64,000 nt of DNA, taken from the NCBI GenBank assembly GCA_946894095.1, contig OX335657.1, positions 13,144,001 to 13,208,000 of the forward strand, given 5' to 3'. The translations under genes were made by a program, and so were the position numbers. Position 1 is the stretch's first letter; each line of letters opens with the position of its first letter. This DNA is from Incurvaria masculella. Lineage: Eukaryota; Arthropoda; Insecta; Lepidoptera; Incurvariidae. Positions 44,728 to 55,207 of the stretch are shown one piece after another. The notes under the pieces were generated by a model. That model ran no database searches. It was not told the DNA's origin and was given only the letters and a program-made list of their open reading frames with translations.

Positions 44728-45647
44728 TGTTTACCGCTCAACTTAAAACAAAACCCTATTATTTGTTTTGTATGTTGTCCTGTATTAGTACTGTGTTTTG
44801 TGCACTATAATAAATACTAAGGTACAAAAAAGAAGTTTTGTGGCATTTCTGGACATTTTTAATAATGGTTCTGCCATTTTGAAACATTTTCAATAAATTC
44901 TTTGAGAAAAAAACCATATAATTATTAAACCTGCGACCAGTAGAGGAGAACAGCCTGACAGCCGGACCATGCGAAAGCATTATTGCCCAAGCAGAAACGG
45001 AGAACTCTCGTGTAGAACATTCGGTTAATAAAACGTTGCATACGAACACGTTTATTTGGAGTAGTCGCTTTAGTTCTGGGATGTTTTATTTATTTTTTTA
45101 TTCATGGGGAAAATAGAAGAAGCATTTTTCTTTGCTATAAAAAGTTACCGGCCCATAAACATAATCGGAACAAAAATGCATGTCAATCTATGTATTGCTT
45201 CGTTGTTGCGTAATATAAGGAAAAACCAATAAAGCAATGAACAGACTTTCGCATGTACGTAAAAGCTATTATTGTTCTAAACAATATTACCCAAAAACAC
45301 ACCTACATACTCGTATAGTTTGTGTCACAGCAATAGTCATCAAAATCAATTCGTTTGGTTATCTAAATAATAAGACATAATAGGTAATAATATAATGTAG
45401 GCCGATATAAGTGTGTTTTAATTGGATCGCCTTATCATAATTTGTTAAACCAAATTATTTTTATTAAACCAAGGATATTGAAGAATTCGTTTATTCGGAT
45501 TGTAAAGTAGACAGTAATGAATACGGAATTACCTGCTTTTTGCGGTTTACCAAAAATCTTTTCTGATCAACATATGGAGTAAGCACCCAGATAAATTCGC
45601 CCCTGAAAATCGAGGTTTTTCGCTACGTCATTTATTTTCCCGTTAAA
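44728..45647. other. Unannotated AT-rich stretch
   Basis: A GC-balanced patch at 44935-45030 (CCTGCGACCAGTAGAGGAGA) looks like an old insertion, possibly an LTR fragment, but has no partner in the window. Confidence 0.25.
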
Positions 45648-46085
45648 ACTGTCGTAAGGTCACAGGAAATTTAAGATTTTTTTATAAGACATGCCTTCTT
45701 TGTACATTTTCAAAGGCACAATTGCCAGCGATTGCCAGTAAACTAGCGAAATCGGCTTCCAGGTCCTAAAGTTGTCTGATTTTTATCAAATTGCTTTCAT
45801 CACTTGAAAAAGCTTCATTCTATATCTGTATCTTTTTATTGTTCTGGAAATAACTGTATTTTTTAATAGAAAATATTCTAGAATGAATGTAAAAATCCCA
45901 AATGTTTATCAGCTTAAAAATCATATAAAAAAATATGGGCGTAGATTTGGACTGTATATTTTAGAATACAACATTTTAAAAACCTATTCAAACATTAAGA
46001 ATATGTATCTGTCGTACAGTTATCGCCCGGAGAATGGGACTGAGGAAACGAAACTCTTTAACTACAAGTGCATCGATTCACGTGA
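45648..46085 (+). repeat. Repeat F6, plus copy 2
   Basis: GTCGTAAGGTCACAGGAAAT, TTCCAGGTCCTAAAGTTGTC, AAGCTTCATTCTATATCTG and CAGTTATCGCCCGGAGAATG match 25325-25760 in order. The 124-codon frame starting at 45883 lies mostly within it. That frame is Lys/Asn/Ile-rich and unlikely to be a gene. Confidence 0.6.
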
Positions 46086-46351
46086 CGAAAAATGTAGTAA
46101 TGCAACCTCGGAGAAAATAAATATGCTCAAGAAACGCGATGTGATACATTTCCTTATTTGTACACCAGCTAGTGTGCCGACCGTACTATATACTACTGCC
46201 AAAGGGATTATTTACAGAAGGCGGGAGTGCGGGGGGCGACAGAGCACCGAGCAGTGAGCCACTTATTTTCAGACAGCTACTTCAACGCAACGTACGGTAG
46301 GCTCTATAGTAATCCTGGGCATGGCACACGCCATATGTCGCGCTTCACATT

Positions 46352-46612
46352 GTTTTAATGTACTGGACATCGATGGATTATACCACACCTAGTCATGATA
46401 TTAGCCCAACACATCTCACGGGAACTAGGCGCCATGCCAGGATCTTCCTTTTATTGCATAGCTAAATAGCACTAGATGAGAACCACGGACAATTTTCATT
46501 GCCGCTTCGACCATCGTTCATTCAATGCGATGGTACCAACCTGGGCGGAATAAACCCTACCACCTAGAAAGTAAGAAAGGGGACCTACAGTTAAACGTAG
46601 AATCGACGAACG
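46352..46612 (-). repeat. SINE-B, minus
   Basis: From TTTTAATGTACTGGACATCG through CACCTAGAAAGTAAG to TTAAACGTAGAATCGACG. The head is lost. Confidence 0.75.
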
Positions 46613-46678
46613 AAGAATCCCTTAGATGGCTCTTACGACATGAACCCACATAAAACAACACAAAACATGCGTGACTAA

Positions 46679-46846
46679 GGCTGAGATAAATAGTCGTAAC
46701 AGAAACTAAGACTAACGGAAAGTAGTACCTTGGTATGTCACTTTGACACATTTTGTATGGACGCAATCTCAAAGTAATGCAAATTGACGTCACAAAGTAC
46801 TACTTTTCGTTAGTCTTAGTTTCTGTTACGACTATTTATCTCAGCC
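46679..46846. mobile_element. MITE-5, long-TIR, TAA target duplication (Harbinger-like)
   Basis: Arms of ~52 bp, GGCTGAGATAAATAGTCGTA and ACAGAAACTAAGACTAACGG, are mirrored almost exactly on the right. TAA at 46676-46678 and 46847-46849 forms a 3-bp duplication. GGC-starting ends with a TWA duplication fit PIF/Harbinger. The diverged copy is at 14279-14437. Confidence 0.82.
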
Positions 46847-46864
46847 TAAGTAAAGAAAGAACAA

Positions 46865-47281
46865 GATTTTTGTTTGCGGAACCTGACATAGATGGCTAAT
46901 ACCACACAACTATCGTTATGATATAAGCCCAACACACAACATTCCTGAAGGAATTAGGTGTCATGCCCGGACCTTCCCTTTATGAGCACGGCAACATTGA
47001 ACTGGATGGAAAACACGGACAATTTTTCATTGCCGCTTCGACCATCTTTTAATCCAATGCGATGGTACCAACCCGGGTGGGCATAAACCCTACCACCTAG
47101 TAGGTGGTAGGGTAATGCTACAGTTTTACCTGGATTCCGAACTATAAAAGCTCGCATTCGTGACACAATGCACTTTTCGAACTCAGAAAGAGAAAGAAAG
47201 TGGTGCATGTCGGGGCGAGGAATTGAACCCAGACCTCCGGTACGCTAGGGCAGGTCCCAACGCCACTAGGCTACGAGTCGC
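46865..47281 (-). repeat. Full-length tRNA-headed SINE-B
   Basis: GCGGAACCTGACATAGATGG to GCCACTAGGCTACGAGTCGC. The minus-strand B box is GGGTTCAATTCC and the A box TAGCCTAGTGG. A local duplication gives CACCTAGTAGGTGGTAGGG. The 84-codon frame is a shadow. Confidence 0.87.
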
Positions 47282-47404
47282 ATTATGCGTGTGTTCGTAG
47301 TTATTCTCCTCCCTAATGGCTTCACCAAATGGTTTGTACTTATAGGGAATTAGAGATTGGAAGGACGCTATGTATGACTTTGTACGGACTTTGTGAGTCT
47401 GTCT

Positions 47405-47633
47405 GTTTTTATTTATTTATTTATTTGGAAACTTAACAGCTAAATTAAACAATATTGAAAAACTTAAACTACACAAACTATACAGCCAATAATAAAGTTT
47501 CACTTTTTAACAAACTAACAAAAAATATATCCGCTTAATCTAATTATAAATATTGCATCAAATTTATTTTTTATGAAATGTACCTACGGGTATGTGAGAA
47601 GGTGAGGATGTAAGGGTGTTTGAGGATTTGAGG

Positions 47634-47664
<31 letters not shown>

Positions 47665-48690
47665 TGTGTATGCTAGCTTGTTTGTATAACTTAGTTATTT
47701 AATGTCCTAACAACTTTATCAAAATATGATGGTTTTGTATTATTAAATATATCAATGTTACCGAATGAATTGTTATAACTACTCATACATCTATTGATAA
47801 CCGAGTCCCTGGCGTGATTAGTGTGGCATTTCGGAGTTTGGAACAGAAAAGGACTGCGAGTGAGTGCGCACCGGTGAAGCTCGGAGCGATACTCGAGCGA
47901 CAAGGTCGGGGCAGTCGATATCACGGAATATTGAGGAGGCAGGAAGTGAAACGTTTGTAAATTTGTTCCAGGACCGCTGTTACCGTTTTACTTAAGGCCT
48001 TTTTGCTCTGCGAATGTATAACAGTCGCAATTGGCTATCCCTTCTTAATCGATAACCAAACAACAAATCCACATTTGTTTAGTAAATATGAACCTTAACG
48101 TAATGGCTCTATGTTGGAATTCCAATGCTGTTTGCAATCAAATGTTACGTCACTTTCGAACACGGCCGATCGCCTCACACGCACGTGGTCACAAACAACG
48201 TAGCGAGACATGACCCGGCGAGCAAAACGACACGCCGCGACGCCATATTGTTTCGTAATGCATTTGTCGTAAGTTTTATCGCTATGCATGTAAATGAAAC
48301 TTACCGGGGATACGAAATTCCTCCATTATGAAGGTTGTGCACCGGCGGTCGTGTTTGCACGTTATTATGGCACAGTACGGCATTACTCCTTTTCAATTTT
48401 AGATTGTATCACGGATAAGTTAATGCACAGGACAGTTGCAGAGGAGTGAATCACGCGCGTATGAAGTGAGCGGGTCCCCGCTAAAGACCGGCGCGCGAGT
48501 TCCGTCCACTTCACAATTCTTACCTCCTAATTGTTCTGTGGTCGATATGATAACAAGAACATGGCGTCCGCGACCGTTCGTCTCTGCTCGAGGGACTGCA
48601 ACTTGAAGTGATTCCCTGCCGCTGCGTGGTTCTCGAAGTGGAGCCTGTTTAGACGTTTGAATATTACATCAGCGAATGTTTCTGGTCATA
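47405..48690 (-). pseudogene. LINE 3' region: RT C-terminus and 3' UTR, split by a TIR element
   Basis: Minus strand. Upstream of the inserted element (48690-48549), codons give ADVIFKRLNRLHFENHA and then HFKLQSLEQRRTVADAMFLL. L.SLE.RR...D..FL matches the C-terminal part of Jockey/CR1-group reverse transcriptases. Below it (47921-47691) the frame continues one base shifted: LSLEYRSELHRCALTRSPF, NHARDSVINRCMSSYNN, then NIDIFNNTKPSYFDKVV to a stop. The 3' UTR holds (TG)n and (AG)n tracts (47634-47662) and ends in an (AAAT)n tail at 47405-47424. The insertion at 47922-48548 and the frameshift make it dead. Confidence 0.75.
47922..48540 (-). mobile_element. 619-bp TIR element, copy 2, 8-bp target duplication, inserted in a LINE
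   Basis: Inverted relative to copy 1 at 24323-24939. GTCGATAT at 47914-47921 and 48541-48548 is an exact 8-bp duplication. Ends are CACGGAATATTGAGG and, reversed, CACAGAACAATTAGG. It keeps an uninterrupted 64-codon frame (48289-48095; ends near CDHVRVRRSAVFESDVTF). It also keeps the 79-base ATG-to-GTAAG segment (48383-48305). In the second frame most differences from copy 1 in the conserved core are synonymous. Confidence 0.82.
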
Positions 48691-49187
48691 TTTTACCGGT
48701 CTCCGCTAGTGTGACGAAATTGCCCCGAGCAGTCGAGTTTATCTACCATCTAGAAATTTTATCGAGTAATCTTTACATACGAATGCATTCATTTTATTTC
48801 ATTGTATTTTAATATTGTATTTCCCGTTATAAAATAGAACAATAATCTTTTTTATTACGAAGATGTGTCATTAGCAAGGTCACATTGTGTTTTTACATTT
48901 CTCCTCCGCTTCAAATTGTGCCAAATGGCATTTTCAGCCTCTCGACAATTTTTTTTTTTTGTATTTACTCAAAAAATGTTACCTACGTTGAAAGCTTTTT
49001 ATAAAATTAATCAGTGCATACACGTAATTGCAGTAGTATTTTTTACCGTATTTTTTCTCAAAAAATAAAAATTGTCTGCAATTTTATAGTACCTTTAAAC
49101 CCGGGTGATCAGTTTTATCGTCGTTTTGCAGTTCACTAACTATAGCTGCAACTTGTTCTTCACTCTTTCAGTAGAATATAATACTTT
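48691..49187. other. Unannotated AT-rich stretch
   Basis: The minus reading of the LINE protein stops matching near 48690. The rest is AT-rich without a recognised feature. Confidence 0.3.
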
Positions 49188-49461
49188 TTAAGGTTCCGTA
49201 GCCAAAGGGTACCAAGGGAACCCTATTACTAAGCCTCCGCTGTCCGTCCGCCCGTCCATCTGTCACAGGACTGCATCTCATGAACCGTAATAGGTAGAGT
49301 GTGTATTTATTTTGCCGCTATGACAACAAATAAGTAAAATTTAAAAATAACAAAAATTTAAGACGGCCCCATGCAAAAAACGTGATTTTTTTGTGTTAAT
49401 CTTGTACAATGGTACGGAACACTTCGTCCGCGAGTCCGACTCGTACTTAACCGATTTTTTT
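49188..49461 (-). repeat. Repeat A copy 9
   Basis: GGTTCCGTAGCCAAAGGGTA to GAGTCCGACTCGTACTTAAC. It shares the CCGTAGCCAAAGGGTACCAA variant with copy 8, so these two form a subfamily. Confidence 0.87.
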
Positions 49462-49904
49462 ATCAGACACAAGAATGGCGACCGCAGAGGTCCCGCACAA
49501 CGGAGCGAGCGGTCACGTCTCGAGAATTTAATTAAGAGCGAGCTTCGTTTGCACCGTGTGCTTGACATTGCGTATCGGGTGATTAGGTTCTATGGATAGT
49601 AAGACAAAATGAATTAAATCAAAATGAGGGTTTGATTGTCAGTTAACAGCTTGATTAACCTTTTAGATGGCAGATAAATTCAGCATTCTGAGAGAAAAAA
49701 ATAACAGACTGATACATTAAGGAAATGTTACGAACGTACATAATTAGAGTGGAAAAGTAACGATTATATTCAAAATATTGTTTTCTTGACTCGAATCATG
49801 GAGGAATCTAATCGTAGAGGAAATCAAATATCTTTTGACTGTTTTTTTTCGAGGCCATCATGGAAACCTAACTTATATTGGAGATGTTATTGATTTGAAC
49901 AGAT

Positions 49905-50226
49905 TTTACTAAGGGGGCGAAGCTCTAAACAGCTGTGTGGGTTCCGGTAAGTAGTAATAATCAAATTGGGCCCACAGCATTAAATCCCGTTAATTTCGTA
50001 AGATGGGCTACTAAAGGATCGTTCGAGGCTCTTACTTCCAAACAGGTAGGGTTTACCCCGCTCGGGAACCATGGCATTGAATGAGTGATGGTCCTAGTGG
50101 CAGTCAAATTTTCTTATTTCCAGTACAGTTCAAGGCAGTGCAATATAAGGAAGGTCCTGGCATGGCACCTAGTTCCCATGAGTTGTTTTAGGCTAATAAA
50201 ATGTCAATAGGTGTTGTATTAGCTAT
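49905..50226 (+). repeat. SINE-B, plus, with an alternative 5' segment
   Basis: The 5' part (GTGTGGGTTCCGG, GGGCTACTAAAGGATCG) is shared with 740-810 and not with the tRNA-headed copies. The body and tail (CCTGGCATGGCACCTAGTTC, GTTTTAGGCTAATA) are standard. Confidence 0.6.
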
Positions 50227-50867
50227 TATTTTTTGGTCTCGAAATGGGATATTGGTTTGCTTGTCCAGTCACTTATACAATCCGTTTCAGATGACAACGG
50301 AACAACAAGAATAGGACAAGGAGAATCATTTTCTATATTTTCACTCCCTAAACGAACTAATTTTTGTGTTAGCGAACATGTCATATACCACGCAGTCGCA
50401 ACCTTGTACCGCAATTTGTTTTCCTTCAAATAAGGATACATTCAGAGGAATTCGTTTTAAAAAAAGAGGAGGCAGCGTAGGCTTTCCAAGCGGCCCGAAA
50501 AGGGTTTTCATCGCATAAAAAGCGCCCAGTCGTTAGAAATACCTGCTTCGAAAAGTAATTAAGCAATGATGTTATTAAAATTCCTCCTTATGTAATATCG
50601 TGTTTTTATTATTTCAAATTTGTCATATTTTAACATGAATTATCACAGCGTAATAACGGTGACATGAAAAATTAAAAACATCACACATAAGTTAATGTCT
50701 CAAACTAAACGTCATTTTACATTAAAATCATTGCCATGGTCACCTTACAAAAATAAACAGCTGTAAGAATTCATAAAACAGATACACGAGGCGTAATTTT
50801 TTTTTCTTTAAAAATAAATCACAATATTTCAAACGAAAAATTGTGATTATTTAATACTAAATAGCAT
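50227..50867. other. Unannotated stretch
   Basis: The plus frame from 50233 (SQSVSDDNGTTRIGQGE) is 66 codons but lacks an ATG at its start or splice context. No repeat is identified. Confidence 0.2.
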
Positions 50868-51035
50868 ATTTCAAGGCTGGACACGAACCAGCAAGCTTAC
50901 CTTTCGTGGGCAATGCGACTACCAATTTCGCCCCATTATTTTTATCCATAACTAAAAATATATCCTACAGTCTCTCTGTCAACAATGAACGCCTTCAAAG
51001 CGGGCATTGACTGTACATATTCACCACCAAAATCA
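50868..51035. repeat. Repeat F9, second copy
   Basis: Diverged counterpart of 35995-36215, starting TTTCAAGGCTGGACACGAAC. Non-coding; class unknown. Confidence 0.4.
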
Positions 51036-51269
51036 ATCTATAGAGTATTTGGCATCAAACCAAACCAGTTGACTTATTAAAAACATTTTTTTTCTTACTA
51101 AGCAATTATGGCACTTTTACAAAGAATAAGATGTTTCTTTAGAATCGAGAATAGAAAGATTTAAACCCATTCCCTGTCGACATTCCCAAAATAAGAGCCA
51201 ACCGACCCTCTATATAATTTATCTACAGTGTCGGTAAACTATGGAATCGACAAATCTCGTTGAAATCGA

Positions 51270-51425
51270 CGAATACCGAGGTATTTCTCCCAAAGTACAA
51301 CATGCGGTCCTTCAAAGATGGTGTGAAGAAGCACCTGGCCGGCCGGCATGGTTTTCACAGCCCCCTTGAAAGTTTAAAAGCCCATGGCCGTCGTTGTACA
51401 TCTTTTATGTGAGGTTCTGGCTTAC
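51270..51425 (+). pseudogene. LINE reverse-transcriptase C-terminal relic
   Basis: Codons for YNMRSFKDGVKKHLAGRHGF and then HSPLESLKAHGRRCTSFM to a stop follow ATTTCTCCCAAAG. It matches the reverse relic at 22785-22935. Truncated at the 5' side and probably followed by its short 3' UTR. Confidence 0.6.
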
Positions 51426-51447
51426 GCCACATACCGCGCTTATCATA

Positions 51448-51688
51448 AAAAACCGGCCAAGTGCGAGTCACGTTTTTTGTATGGGACCCCTCTTTAATTT
51501 TTATTATTTTTTTTTAATTTTACCTATTTGTTGTTATAGCGGCAAAATAAATACACACTCTGTAAAAATTCCAGCTGCCTACCTATTACGGTTCAGGAGA
51601 TACAGCCCTGTGACAGACGGACGGACGGACGGGCAGCGGAGGCTTCGTAATAGGGTTCCGTTTTCACCTTTTGGGTACGGAACCCTAA
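51448..51688 (+). repeat. Repeat A copy 10, deleted near the left end
   Basis: CCGGCCAAGTGCGAGTC jumps to ACGTTTTTTGTATGGG, losing about 55 bases. The far end is intact (GGGTACGGAACCCTAAA). Confidence 0.87.
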
Positions 51689-52321
51689 ACACAAGTTTAG
51701 CGTGATGCTAAGCAGCCTCTAAGTGGTGGTAAGTAGGTAAGAAAGCAAACTTAGGTATAAACTGCATTGAAATCGGACCAGTGGCTCTGTAGTTATAAGC
51801 AAACAGACGCTGACCTAACATTTTGTAAGAAGTAGAGATTGTAAGGCTGGCTTTTTAGTTCAAAACTTGTTTTCTATAATTATTTGTCATTGCTTCTCAG
51901 CCATGAACATGAAAATATCATATTTTTTACACAAAAATGTATTTCTAAAAACGTATAAAAGCTTCTGAAAATGTTGTATAAAAACTTCAATAACAACAAC
52001 AACGCTTAGCTCCTTCAATATCAGCGGCGAATAATCGTGTTATGGACTGTTTTTTGTAGAGAATAAAAAGACTATAAACGAACAAACTCTTGATTGACTT
52101 TTAATTACAGCAATTGGAGCGCTGAAATATTTATTGACACAAGCGTCGCTTTAATCGGTTGCAAACCTTGTTGGTGACAGCTTTGAAAAATGTTTTCACT
52201 ATGTATGCGGCAAAGAAAATAATGGAAATAATAAAAAGTTTTACTAGCTAGTTTCCTATTTATTGCGCATATATAAATGCTGTATAAACTCCCATATGTT
52301 GAGGTTTAAATATATTTACAG

Positions 52322-52457
52322 GTATTTAGGAATGTGTGTCATGTACAAACGGCATCCGCCTAGACGCCATCCATTGGACTTTCACCCAGATACGATTTCC
52401 TTGCAAATACCAATTCCTGCTGTAACGCCGAGTGTGATGCGCTCTGTACATCGATGA
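52322..52457 (+). CDS. Candidate terminal exon with poly(A) signal
   Basis: An AT/pyrimidine tract and TATATTTACAG acceptor (AG at 52320-52321) precede a single open frame of 44 codons plus one base. It reads YLGMCVMYKRHPPRRHPLDF, then HPDTISLQIPIPAVTPSV, ending in TGA at 52455. AATAAA follows at 52463-52468. The other two frames stop within 45 bases. Codon use is more balanced than in the flanks. The sequence resembles a short C-terminal tail rich in His/Pro/Arg. No family is recognised, and the upstream exon is not visible in this window. Confidence 0.42.
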
Positions 52458-52462
52458 CTATC

Positions 52463-52468
52463 AATAAA
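52463..52468 (+). promoter_or_regulatory. Poly(A) signal AATAAA
   Basis: Five bases after the TGA of the candidate exon. A very short 3' UTR would result, so either the true signal is another one downstream or the exon call is wrong. Confidence 0.35.
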
Positions 52469-53530
52469 ATTATACCTTTATTATGTTACACCTTTTATTT
52501 CGAAACATAGAACAAACTCAGTTTGGATATTTTGTATTATTTTAATTGTTACGACATAATCGTTAATCGTATGATTTTTTTTCTACTTACTTGATTAAAA
52601 AAGTCGATGGCTTTTTACACCTGCATGATTTAGATTAGAATACCTATAATTGTTTTAATAAGATTTCATAATGATAGTCAGTGGTTTGATCTTCACAATT
52701 ATACATATAATGTTTTTTGTGAGCAGAAGTAATACGTCAAACACTATTAACTAGTTTGTCGTTATCAAAGAAGAAAATTGTGACAAAACTGGCGAAATTG
52801 TTTTCGTTTCTTCTTCGCCCGGCGAAATCCATTTTCACGAATCCGAGTATTATGTCTAATGTATGTATGTCAGATCCAGGCCATGTCTAATGCACTAAGA
52901 AAACGGACCGTTAGCAAAACGCGATTTTTACTCTGCTGATGGAAAAACGGTTATTTCAAACCGAATACTCGTTTTAAATTAACAAAAAATCTCTGCTATT
53001 AATAACCGAGTCACGGTTGCTATTTGAAAATTATACTGTAAGCTGTATCGTAACCAATTTATTAGTTTGTAAATAACAATTATACGGTTGCACTTAAGAG
53101 TTGCGTTTTCTCAGTGTGGAGGTAATAAAGAAACTGAAACACAAACATTAAAACTAGTTAGAGTTATAACCAGATGTTTAATGTAAACAGAAAATAAAAA
53201 TTTTCGGACATTCCTCAAGTAGGATTCGAACCTTCGAATGAAATGATGCGCTGCTCCAACCTCTCACAAATCCTCGTATATTTTTCATAACATAACTTAG
53301 AACAACATAAGTGTGCGTATGTGCTTTCAGGGATATTGAACAGCCGGAAGTTTCTGACACCGCTACACAAGACCGATAGGAACATTAAATATGCATTAGG
53401 GGAGCCCAAGAAATTCTGTCTCAATAAAATAAACATTTACCTACTTGTGTATCTACGTCAATCAATAAACACGGTAAAGAGAAAGAGTTCCCGGGACTTT
53501 TGGGAATAAATAAATATCGGTTTGGCTTTT
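52469..53530. other. Unannotated AT-rich stretch
   Basis: No repeat family of this window. Minus frames of 60 and 73 codons at 53178-53436 have no recognisable features. Confidence 0.3.
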
Positions 53531-53836
53531 TGAGGGTTCCGTACCCAAAGGGTGCCAAACGGAACCCTATCACTAAGCCTCCGCTGTCCCTCTGTCCGTC
53601 CGTCCATCTGTCACGGAGCTGTATCTCATGAACCGTATAATAGGTAGGCAGCTGAAATTTTCACAAAATATGAACTTATTTTGCCGCTACAATAACAAAC
53701 AGGTAACATAAAAAAATAATATTAATTAAAGGAAAAAAATATAAAAAACGAAAAATACAATTTTTTGGGGTTTAATCTTGTCCAATGGTACGGCACCCTT
53801 CGTGTGCGAGTACGACTCGCACTTAGCCGGTCTTTA
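53531..53836 (-). repeat. Repeat A copy 11
   Basis: GGTTCCGTACCCAAAGGGTG to GAGTACGACTCGCACTTAGC. It ends immediately before the GC-rich candidate exon. Confidence 0.88.
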
Positions 53837-53884
53837 ACGTTCTCGGCGGCAAGTTCGAGTATGTAGTGCTGCGGTTTTCTTTAG

Positions 53885-54015
53885 CGTCGGCGCGTCCCAA
53901 CCGTGACGTCACTCAAGCGGCAGGCACGCTCGGTTTTTCTTATTTTCCTTCTGTCCCCATCGAAGCCGCCTGGGAGCCGTTCGTCGAGTTCCTGCAGCCG
54001 GCGCACGAGACATAA
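53885..54015 (+). CDS. Candidate terminal exon in a GC-rich island
   Basis: A GCGGTTTTCTTTAG acceptor precedes two bases plus 42 codons: SARPNRDVTQAAGTLGFS, YFPSVPIEAAWEPFVEF, LQPAHET, then TAA at 54013. The frame is also open back to 53827, inside the end of repeat A, so the left boundary rests on the splice site. ATTAAA directly follows the stop. Base composition is coding-like (C/G at third positions). No family recognised. It contains no ATG, as expected of a non-initial exon. Confidence 0.35.
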
Positions 54016-54228
54016 ATTAAATAAGAATCTCTCTTCGGAAACTGAAGGTTCCTGCGGAGAAACGAAGCGCTTTTTACATTAACTTCAATAAACGTTACAG
54101 TACTCGGGTAACATTTAAATAATCTAAGCAGAAATATTTTTCTGTTCAAATTATTTCGAACTTCTATCATTCGTTATGTTCGAGGTTCCTCAATTTAAAA
54201 ATGTAACCTTTATTTTACTTATGTTTTT

Positions 54229-54516
54229 TAGGGTTCCGTACCCAAAGGGTGCCAACGGAACCCTATTTCTAAGCCTCCACTGTCCGTCCGTCCGTCTGTC
54301 ACAGGGCTGTATCTCATGAACCATAATAGGTAGGCAGCTGAATTTTTCACAGATTGTGAATGTATTTTGCCGCTATGACAACAAATAGGTAAAATAAAAA
54401 AAAAATGTTTTGTAAAGGGGCACCTGATACAAAAAAAGGGTTTTTGTGTTAAATATTTTACGAAAGTAAGTACGGTACCCTTCGTGTGCGAGTCCGACTC
54501 GGCCAGTTTTTAAGTT
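54229..54516 (-). repeat. Repeat A copy 12
   Basis: GGTTCCGTACCCAAAGGGTG to GAGTCCGACTCGGCCAG; six bases are lost near the end. The 87-codon minus frame is a shadow. Confidence 0.88.
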
Positions 54517-54650
54517 ATGTCGAACCAACGGCTTACCGGTGCGCGATTCCGTACTGGGCCGACATGTTACATACAGCAACCTTAGATCAAAAACGGAATG
54601 AGATTCGCCATCTAACGTGACTACTATGAGACCCACTGTCTTAAATTTTT

Positions 54651-54997
54651 AACCGACTTCAAAAAAGGAGGAGGTTATCAATTCGTCTGTATGTTTTTTT
54701 TTATGTTTGTCACCTCATAACTTTTGCCTGGGTGAACCAATTTTGATGATTATTTTTTTAAATGATAGCTAGTGATTCCCAAGTGGTCCCATTTTAATTT
54801 GATTATATCCATGAGAAAATCATATAAGTCTTAAATTTGTATTAAGATGTGCGCGACAAATGGACGAATAACTCAATATAACGCCAACCGATTTCGGTGA
54901 TTCTTTTTTTATTGGAAAGGACGTGTACAAATTAGTAAGTGTACTTCACTAAGATTCACTAAAAATAAACAAATAAAAAAAATTTAACAAAAAAAAT
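54651..54997. repeat. AACCGACTTC-type repeat
   Basis: It begins AACCGACTTCAAAAAAGGAG and GAGGTTATCAATTCG, then GTGAACCAATTTTGATG. A fragment lies at 34563-34680. It ends where a second AACCGACTTC begins at 54998. This is a repeat motif common in moth genomes; class uncertain. Confidence 0.65.
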
Positions 54998-55207
54998 AAC
55001 CGACTTCAAAGAAAAAGCACTAAAAAGTAAAAAATAATTTCCATTTTTGTAGTTTGTCTAGAGTCGGTGTCAGCCAAGGTAGCCAAGGTTCTTTTGATTG
55101 GCGCAGCGCGTGCCCGGCTGACGCCGACTCAAAAAATAACAAAAATCGTAACTACATAAAATGGAAATTATTTTTTACTTTTTAGTGCCTTTTCTTTGAA
55201 GTCGGTT
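54998..55207. mobile_element. MITE-7, nested palindrome
   Basis: Outer arms of ~55 bp: AACCGACTTCAAAGAAAAAG, CACTAAAAAGTAAAAAATAA and TTTCCATTTT, mirrored with one or two mismatches at 55150-55207. An inner inverted pair (GAGTCGG.GTCAGCC) at 55061-55075 and 55117-55131 surrounds AAGGTAGCCAAGG. The outer sequence matches the start of the neighbouring repeat. Confidence 0.82.

Noticed and set aside
45883..46257. 124-codon plus frame with an ATG
   Set aside because: Most of it overlaps repeat F6, and its Lys/Asn/Ile-rich composition follows the AT content. No conserved motif, splice signal or poly(A) signal supports it.
48550..48610. Short ATG frame MASATVRLCSRDCNLK in good start context
   Set aside because: It is antisense to the LINE reading HFKLQSLEQRRTVADAMFLL, which explains the DNA better.
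49473..49530. Short ATG frame MATAEVPHNGASGHVSRI
   Set aside because: Only 18 codons, no usable splice donor, adjacent to repeat A.
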